A program made the position numbers and the translations under genes. A stretch of DNA of 11,096 bases from assembly GCA_002684935.1 (NCBI GenBank), contig NYWC01000069.1, forward strand, positions 67,030-78,125, written 5' to 3'. The stretch comes from Gammaproteobacteria bacterium. Its GTDB lineage: Bacteria > Pseudomonadota > Gammaproteobacteria > Pseudomonadales > Pseudohongiellaceae. Positions 7,634 to 11,096 of this stretch are shown piece by piece. Numbering within the stretch: the stretch's first letter is position 1; each line of letters begins with the position of its first letter. A model generated the notes under the pieces. It was not told the origin of the DNA. It saw only the letters and a list, made by a program, of their open reading frames with translations, and did not search any database.

Positions 7634-7651
7634 AGCCGAAAGCTTTCGGCT
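7634..7651. promoter_or_regulatory. 18-base perfect palindrome between divergent genes
   Basis: AGCCGAAAGCTTTCGGCT is a perfect palindrome with no spacer, about 130 bases before the DUF1080 start and about 110 before the start at 7763. Neither strand has a T tract beside it, so it is not a terminator. Its position and symmetry fit a binding site for a dimeric regulator controlling one or both divergent genes. No clear promoter hexamers could be fixed on either strand, although TACAAT at 7691-7696 is a -10-like sequence for the plus-strand gene. Confidence 0.45.
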
Positions 7652-7725
7652 GAGGGTCGAAAATTGGGGGAATGCCAAGGCGAGAAATAGTACAATGGAG
7701 ATCGACTGCCGCTGGTGGCAGGGAA

Positions 7726-7742
7726 AGGCAGCGTAGCTGCCT
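7726..7742 (+). repeat. Compact hairpin just before the 7763 gene
   Basis: AGGCAGC (7726-7732) and GCTGCCT (7736-7742) form a perfect 7-bp stem with a 3-base loop, GTA. The hairpin ends 8 bases before the GAGG ribosome site (7751-7754) of the following gene, so in mRNA it would sit in the 5' leader. It could also be a protein-binding site. No T tract follows. Confidence 0.45.
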
Positions 7743-7762
7743 GAAATCTAGAGGGTTTTGTC

Positions 7763-8812
7763 ATGATTAACAGCAAAAAGCTGTCACTATGTTCCGTTAT
7801 CTTCGGCCTCTCCGTAGCCTGCTCAGGCGTGGTTTTTGCCCAGAGCGCGGAGCGCCCTGAATTGACTGGTACCTGGACCAATGCCTCGCGCACTGGGTTG
7901 ACTCGCCCCCGTGGTATTGAAGATCTGGTGGTAACCGCGGACCAAGCTGCGGCCATGGTGGCCAACATGGGTCTCGCTGGAATTTCCGCGGATAACATCG
8001 AGAGCGGCCCGGCTATTGATCCGGAGACCGGTGCACCACCGGTAGGTTCCCAGGACTTTGGTCTGCGTGGCTACAATCTATTTTGGACCGATCCCGGTTC
8101 AACCCTGGCCTATGTGAAAGGTGAATACCGCACTTCCTATATTATTGATCCACCAAACGGCCGCGTGCCAAGACTGGAGCAGCCCAAGCCCGATTGGGAT
8201 GTGCGCAACTATGGCGCGCGCTACCTGACCGGCGTTGGTGCCGACGAAGGGCCAGAGATATTTCCTTTGGCTGAGCGATGCCTGCTGGGTTTTGGCAACA
8301 CCGCTGGTCCTGGCATGATGGGCACCCTATATAACAGCACCTATGAGATCGTGCAGTCCGATGATTATGTGATCATCACTGTTGAGATGGCGCACGATGC
8401 CAGGATCATTCCTCTCTATGGCTCTGCTGAGGAAGCCCGCGCGAACCGACGACCTGCCGTGCTGCAGCAGTGGCTGGGTGATTCCGTTGGCTGGTATGAA
8501 GACAGCATGCTGGTGGTAGAAACAGTCAATATTAATCCCAAGCAAATGGCCGAAAGTTCGGTGCCAATCACTGCCGAGGGTCGAATCATTGAGCGCTTTG
8601 AGCGCTTCTCAGATACTGAAATCGTGTATCAATTTACGGTTGAAGACGACAACCTGTACGTGCAGCCTTGGACCGCAGAGCTGAGCTTCCATGAAATGGA
8701 CGGTGAGATGTACGAATATGCCTGCCACGAAGGCAATCACGCTATGCCCGGCATGTTGGCCGGCGCCCGCCGCCTGGAAGTCGAAGCCGAAAGTGGTTCC
8801 GATGACGACTAG
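7763..8812 (+). CDS. Secreted protein of a widespread family of unknown function
   Basis: This is a 349-residue exported protein. Residues 1-26 form a Sec signal peptide (MINSKKLSLC, hydrophobic core, cleavage at VFA-QSA). The ATG at 7763 follows a GAGG ribosome site with 8 bases spacing. The mature protein starts with LTGTWTN (34-40). It shares a C-terminal pattern with exported proteins often found in several copies in marine proteobacteria and Acidobacteria: SMLVVETVN (248-256), IIERFERFSDTEIVYQFTVEDD (275-296), YVQPWTAEL (299-307) and YEYACHEGNHAMPGMLAGAR (317-336). Cys173 and Cys321 are the only cysteines outside the signal peptide and may pair. His322 and His326 flank the conserved ACHEGN block and could bind metal. 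The tail is acidic (ESGSDDD). No enzyme activity is known to me for this family, and none is assigned. An intrinsic terminator follows. Confidence 0.85.
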   Translation: MINSKKLSLCSVIFGLSVACSGVVFAQSAERPELTGTWTNASRTGLTRPRGIEDLVVTADQAAAMVANMGLAGISADNIESGPAIDPETGAPPVGSQDFGLRGYNLFWTDPGSTLAYVKGEYRTSYIIDPPNGRVPRLEQPKPDWDVRNYGARYLTGVGADEGPEIFPLAERCLLGFGNTAGPGMMGTLYNSTYEIVQSDDYVIITVEMAHDARIIPLYGSAEEARANRRPAVLQQWLGDSVGWYEDSMLVVETVNINPKQMAESSVPITAEGRIIERFERFSDTEIVYQFTVEDDNLYVQPWTAELSFHEMDGEMYEYACHEGNHAMPGMLAGARRLEVEAESGSDDD

Positions 8813-8819
8813 TCGCCAA

Positions 8820-8872
8820 ACCGGTTGGGCTGTCTCACCACAGCTAGCCTGAATTTGAAGAGCCCAACCGGT
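8820..8872 (+). promoter_or_regulatory. Competing hairpin (antiterminator-like)
   Basis: ACCGGTTGGGCT (8820-8831) is the perfect reverse complement of AGCCCAACCGGT (8861-8872), giving a 12-bp stem around a 29-base loop. The second arm is also the 5' arm of the downstream terminator, so the two structures exclude each other. The geometry is that of an attenuator. Whether it acts as one, or is a duplicated terminator arm, cannot be told from sequence. Confidence 0.45.
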
Positions 8873-8893
8873 GCTGCACCCGTTGGGCTTTTT
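8861..8893 (+). terminator. Rho-independent terminator after the 7763 gene
   Basis: AGCCCAAC (8861-8868) pairs perfectly with GTTGGGCT (8882-8889). After one C-C mismatch, GGT pairs with ACC around the 5-base loop GCTGC. Five T residues follow (8889-8893). This is a strong intrinsic terminator 49 bases after the stop of the secreted-protein gene and about 100 bases before the peptidase start. Confidence 0.85.
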
Positions 8894-8993
8894 CATGCCT
8901 GGTGCTTTGCACTTGCGGAAATTCAAACCTTCGACATCCAATGAATTTCAGCCTATGCTTCGCCATCCACCCCTGCTTATCCGGAGACTGCCC

Positions 8994-11033
8994 ATGTTGC
9001 GCCTGGCCCTGCTGACCCTTTTGTTATGCGCACCCGCCTTCGCGGATGATCACCAGAATCCTTTCCTTAACACCGATGTATTCGAGCTGGAGATTGCCAC
9101 AGATCCGCAAATTTCACCCGATGGATCCCAGGTCGTCTATGCGCGTCATGCCAATGACATCATGAGCGACTCTACCCGGGCCAATATCTGGATTGTGGAT
9201 GCCGATGGTTCCAATCATCGACCGCTATTATCCGGGGCAGACTCCTATTCCAGCCCACGTTGGGCACCTGATGGTTCCCGTCTGGCGTATGTGTCCAGCG
9301 CTGAGGGCAGGGGCCCGGAAGTTTATGTGCGCTGGATGGATACGGGCCAGACTGCACTTTTGAGCAACCTGGAAAACTCGCCCCGCGGCCTGAGTTGGTC
9401 GCCAGACGGTAAGCACATCGCGTTTTCTGCTCTGGTGAAAGGCGAGGGCATGACCTTGGCCACGCCTCCAGCCAAGCCGGAAGGTGCCGATTGGGCGCCA
9501 GGTGTTACTGTAATTAATCAGCTGAACTATCGTTCCGATGGCCGCGGCTATCTCGACGCGGGATACACCCATGTATTTGTCCTGCCAGCAGATGGAGGTA
9601 CACCCAGACAAATTACTAGCGGCGACTATAACCATAGCGGCAGCCTGAGCTGGTCCCCCGATGGTGAAGAGATCGTAATTTCTGTCAATCGCAACGAGGA
9701 CTGGCAATATCGCCAGCAGAATAGCGATCTGTGGTCGGTCAAGCTGGCCAGTGGTGAGATGTCACAACTAACAAACCGTGATGGCCCTGACTTCGCGCCG
9801 GAGTTTTCACCCGATGGCAGCCGCATCGCCTATCTTGGCTATGACGATAAGCGCATGGGTTATCACAACACCCAGGTCAATATTTTGGATGTAAACAGTG
9901 GCGAGGTCAGCGTTCTCACCGATGATCTGGATCGCTCCGTAGACTCGTTGGACTGGGCCGGCAGTTCTTCACAGCTACTGATCTCCTATGATGACTTCGG
10001 TAAGCGCAACCTGGCGTCGCTGGATATGGAAGGCAACGTTTCTCCTTTATTATCCGATATAGGCAGTGTTGGTATCAGTCGTCCCTACACCAGCGGTAGC
10101 TACTCGGTCGCCGACAATGGTGCCTACGCGTACTCGACTGGAGATGCGCAGCGTCCGGCAGACGTCGCTATCGGGCGCAATGGCAGCTCCAATAAATTAA
10201 CTGATCTCAACGCTGACCTATTGGATCACAAAACATTGGGCGAGGTGCGTGAGATCAGCTGGCGTTCTTCCGTGGGTGACCACGATGTATACGGGTGGCT
10301 GGTGACGCCACCTGACTTTGATGCGGTTGAGGACTATCCGCTGCTGCTGGAAATTCACGGTGGGCCCTTCACCGCCTATGGGCCTTACTTCTCCACCGAG
10401 GTCCAGCTCTATGCGGCGGCGGGCTACGTGGTGCTGTATACCAACCCCCGCGGCTCAACCAGCTACGGCTACGAGTTTGCCAACGAGATCCACCATAATT
10501 ATCCTAGTCAGGACTATGATGACCTGATTTCAGGGGTAGACGCCGTCATCGAGATGGGGTTCATCGATGAAGAGCAGCTGTTTGTCACCGGCGGTTCCGG
10601 TGGCGGTGTGCTCACGGCCTGGATTGTGGGTAACACGGATCGCTTCGCTGCCGCAGCGGTATCCAAGCCGGTGATCAACTGGATCAGCCATGCGCTATAC
10701 AGTGATATTCCGGAAGGTGTAACCCGCTACTGGTTTGAGAATATGCCCTGGGAAGATTTTGATACTTACTGGCAGCGCTCGCCCTTGTCTCTGGTGGGTA
10801 ATGTCACCACGCCAACTCTTTTGCTCACTGGCGAAGCCGATCACCGCACCCCCATTGCGGAGTCCGAGCAGTATTATCAGGCACTGAAGCTGCAGCAGGT
10901 AGACACGGCCATGGTGCGGGTGCCGGAAGCTTCCCATGGCATCGCCGGACGCCCCTCTCACCAGATCGCCAAGGTGGATAACATCCTGGCCTGGTTCGCG
11001 CGTTATCGCAGCGATCTCCAGGCACAGGACTAG
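8994..11033 (+). CDS. Secreted S9-family (prolyl oligopeptidase type) serine peptidase
   Basis: This 679-residue peptidase has a short Sec signal peptide (MLRLALLTLLLCAPAFA, cleavage before DDHQN), so it probably acts in the periplasm or outside. The frame is open to 8871, but the ATG at 8994 was chosen for its GGAG site 7 bases upstream and because it starts the signal peptide. The N-terminal half is a beta-propeller with PD40-type repeats: SPDG at about residues 41, 136, 221 and 272, and APDG at about 91. The C-terminal alpha/beta hydrolase has EIHGGP and NPRGSTSYGY, then the nucleophile Ser535 in GGSGGG, Asp616 in GEADHRTP and His648 in EASHGIAG. These give a complete triad in the expected order. 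The glycine after Ser535 replaces the Tyr common in GxSYGG members. The family cleaves oligopeptides, often dipeptidyl or acylaminoacyl type; the exact specificity is not readable. Only 63 non-coding bases follow before the window ends. Confidence 0.93.
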   Translation: MLRLALLTLLLCAPAFADDHQNPFLNTDVFELEIATDPQISPDGSQVVYARHANDIMSDSTRANIWIVDADGSNHRPLLSGADSYSSPRWAPDGSRLAYVSSAEGRGPEVYVRWMDTGQTALLSNLENSPRGLSWSPDGKHIAFSALVKGEGMTLATPPAKPEGADWAPGVTVINQLNYRSDGRGYLDAGYTHVFVLPADGGTPRQITSGDYNHSGSLSWSPDGEEIVISVNRNEDWQYRQQNSDLWSVKLASGEMSQLTNRDGPDFAPEFSPDGSRIAYLGYDDKRMGYHNTQVNILDVNSGEVSVLTDDLDRSVDSLDWAGSSSQLLISYDDFGKRNLASLDMEGNVSPLLSDIGSVGISRPYTSGSYSVADNGAYAYSTGDAQRPADVAIGRNGSSNKLTDLNADLLDHKTLGEVREISWRSSVGDHDVYGWLVTPPDFDAVEDYPLLLEIHGGPFTAYGPYFSTEVQLYAAAGYVVLYTNPRGSTSYGYEFANEIHHNYPSQDYDDLISGVDAVIEMGFIDEEQLFVTGGSGGGVLTAWIVGNTDRFAAAAVSKPVINWISHALYSDIPEGVTRYWFENMPWEDFDTYWQRSPLSLVGNVTTPTLLLTGEADHRTPIAESEQYYQALKLQQVDTAMVRVPEASHGIAGRPSHQIAKVDNILAWFARYRSDLQAQD

Positions 11034-11096
11034 GCGTTAGTCTTCGGGTCAAAACTCCGCCCGGAGATGCAGGCAGAAGCAGGGCCTCAGGAATCG

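Noticed and set aside
9228..9707. 159-codon minus-strand open frame opposite the S9 peptidase
   Set aside because: It is antisense to the propeller repeats of a clear peptidase and has no recognisable motif or ribosome site.
11055..11066. CTCCG-CC-CGGAG inverted repeat with four T residues after it on the minus strand, as a terminator for a gene beyond the window
   Set aside because: The stem is only 4-5 bp with a very tight loop, and no minus-strand gene is visible to end here.

Overview
The window looks like chromosomal DNA from a free-living, probably marine, gammaproteobacterium. The evidence is the linked lptF-lptG pair, an E. coli-type 566-residue NAD malic enzyme, and a run of secreted proteins (a DUF1080 protein, a family of unknown function and an S9 peptidase) that is typical of marine heterotrophs. 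I saw no mobile element, tRNA, rRNA or CRISPR array. Genus-level placement is not possible from sequence reading alone.

Layout. Positions 1-123 hold a probable promoter with an inverted repeat. Two translationally coupled genes follow, lptF (124-1233) and lptG (1230-2306), encoding the inner-membrane permease subunits of the lipopolysaccharide exporter. On the same strand, after about 200 non-coding bases, comes a large unusual gene (about 2503-4758). Its product joins an N-terminal kinase domain of the Kdo/WaaP/InaA lipopolysaccharide-kinase type to a C-terminal domain that looks like a clan GH-A glycoside hydrolase TIM barrel. Next are maeA (4899-6599), a doubtful short ORF (6634-6831) and a candidate rho-independent terminator (6819-6844).

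The second half concerns exported proteins. A DUF1080 protein gene lies on the minus strand (6881-7501). It is divergent from a secreted protein of a widespread but uncharacterised family (7763-8812). The 261-base region between them carries an 18-base perfect palindrome and a compact 7-bp hairpin. After the secreted protein come three sequence arms that can form two mutually exclusive hairpins, one a typical intrinsic terminator (8820-8893). The window closes with a secreted S9-family serine peptidase (8994-11033).

How the genes relate. LptF and LptG move finished LPS out of the inner membrane. The kinase/hydrolase-like fusion next to them could plausibly modify an LPS core or another surface glycan, but this is inference from domain type and position. 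The malic enzyme is central metabolism and appears unrelated. The three exported proteins may serve nutrient or peptide use in the periplasm or outside the cell. The most interesting item is the fusion protein, whose hydrolase-like half seems to lack the usual acid/base glutamate.
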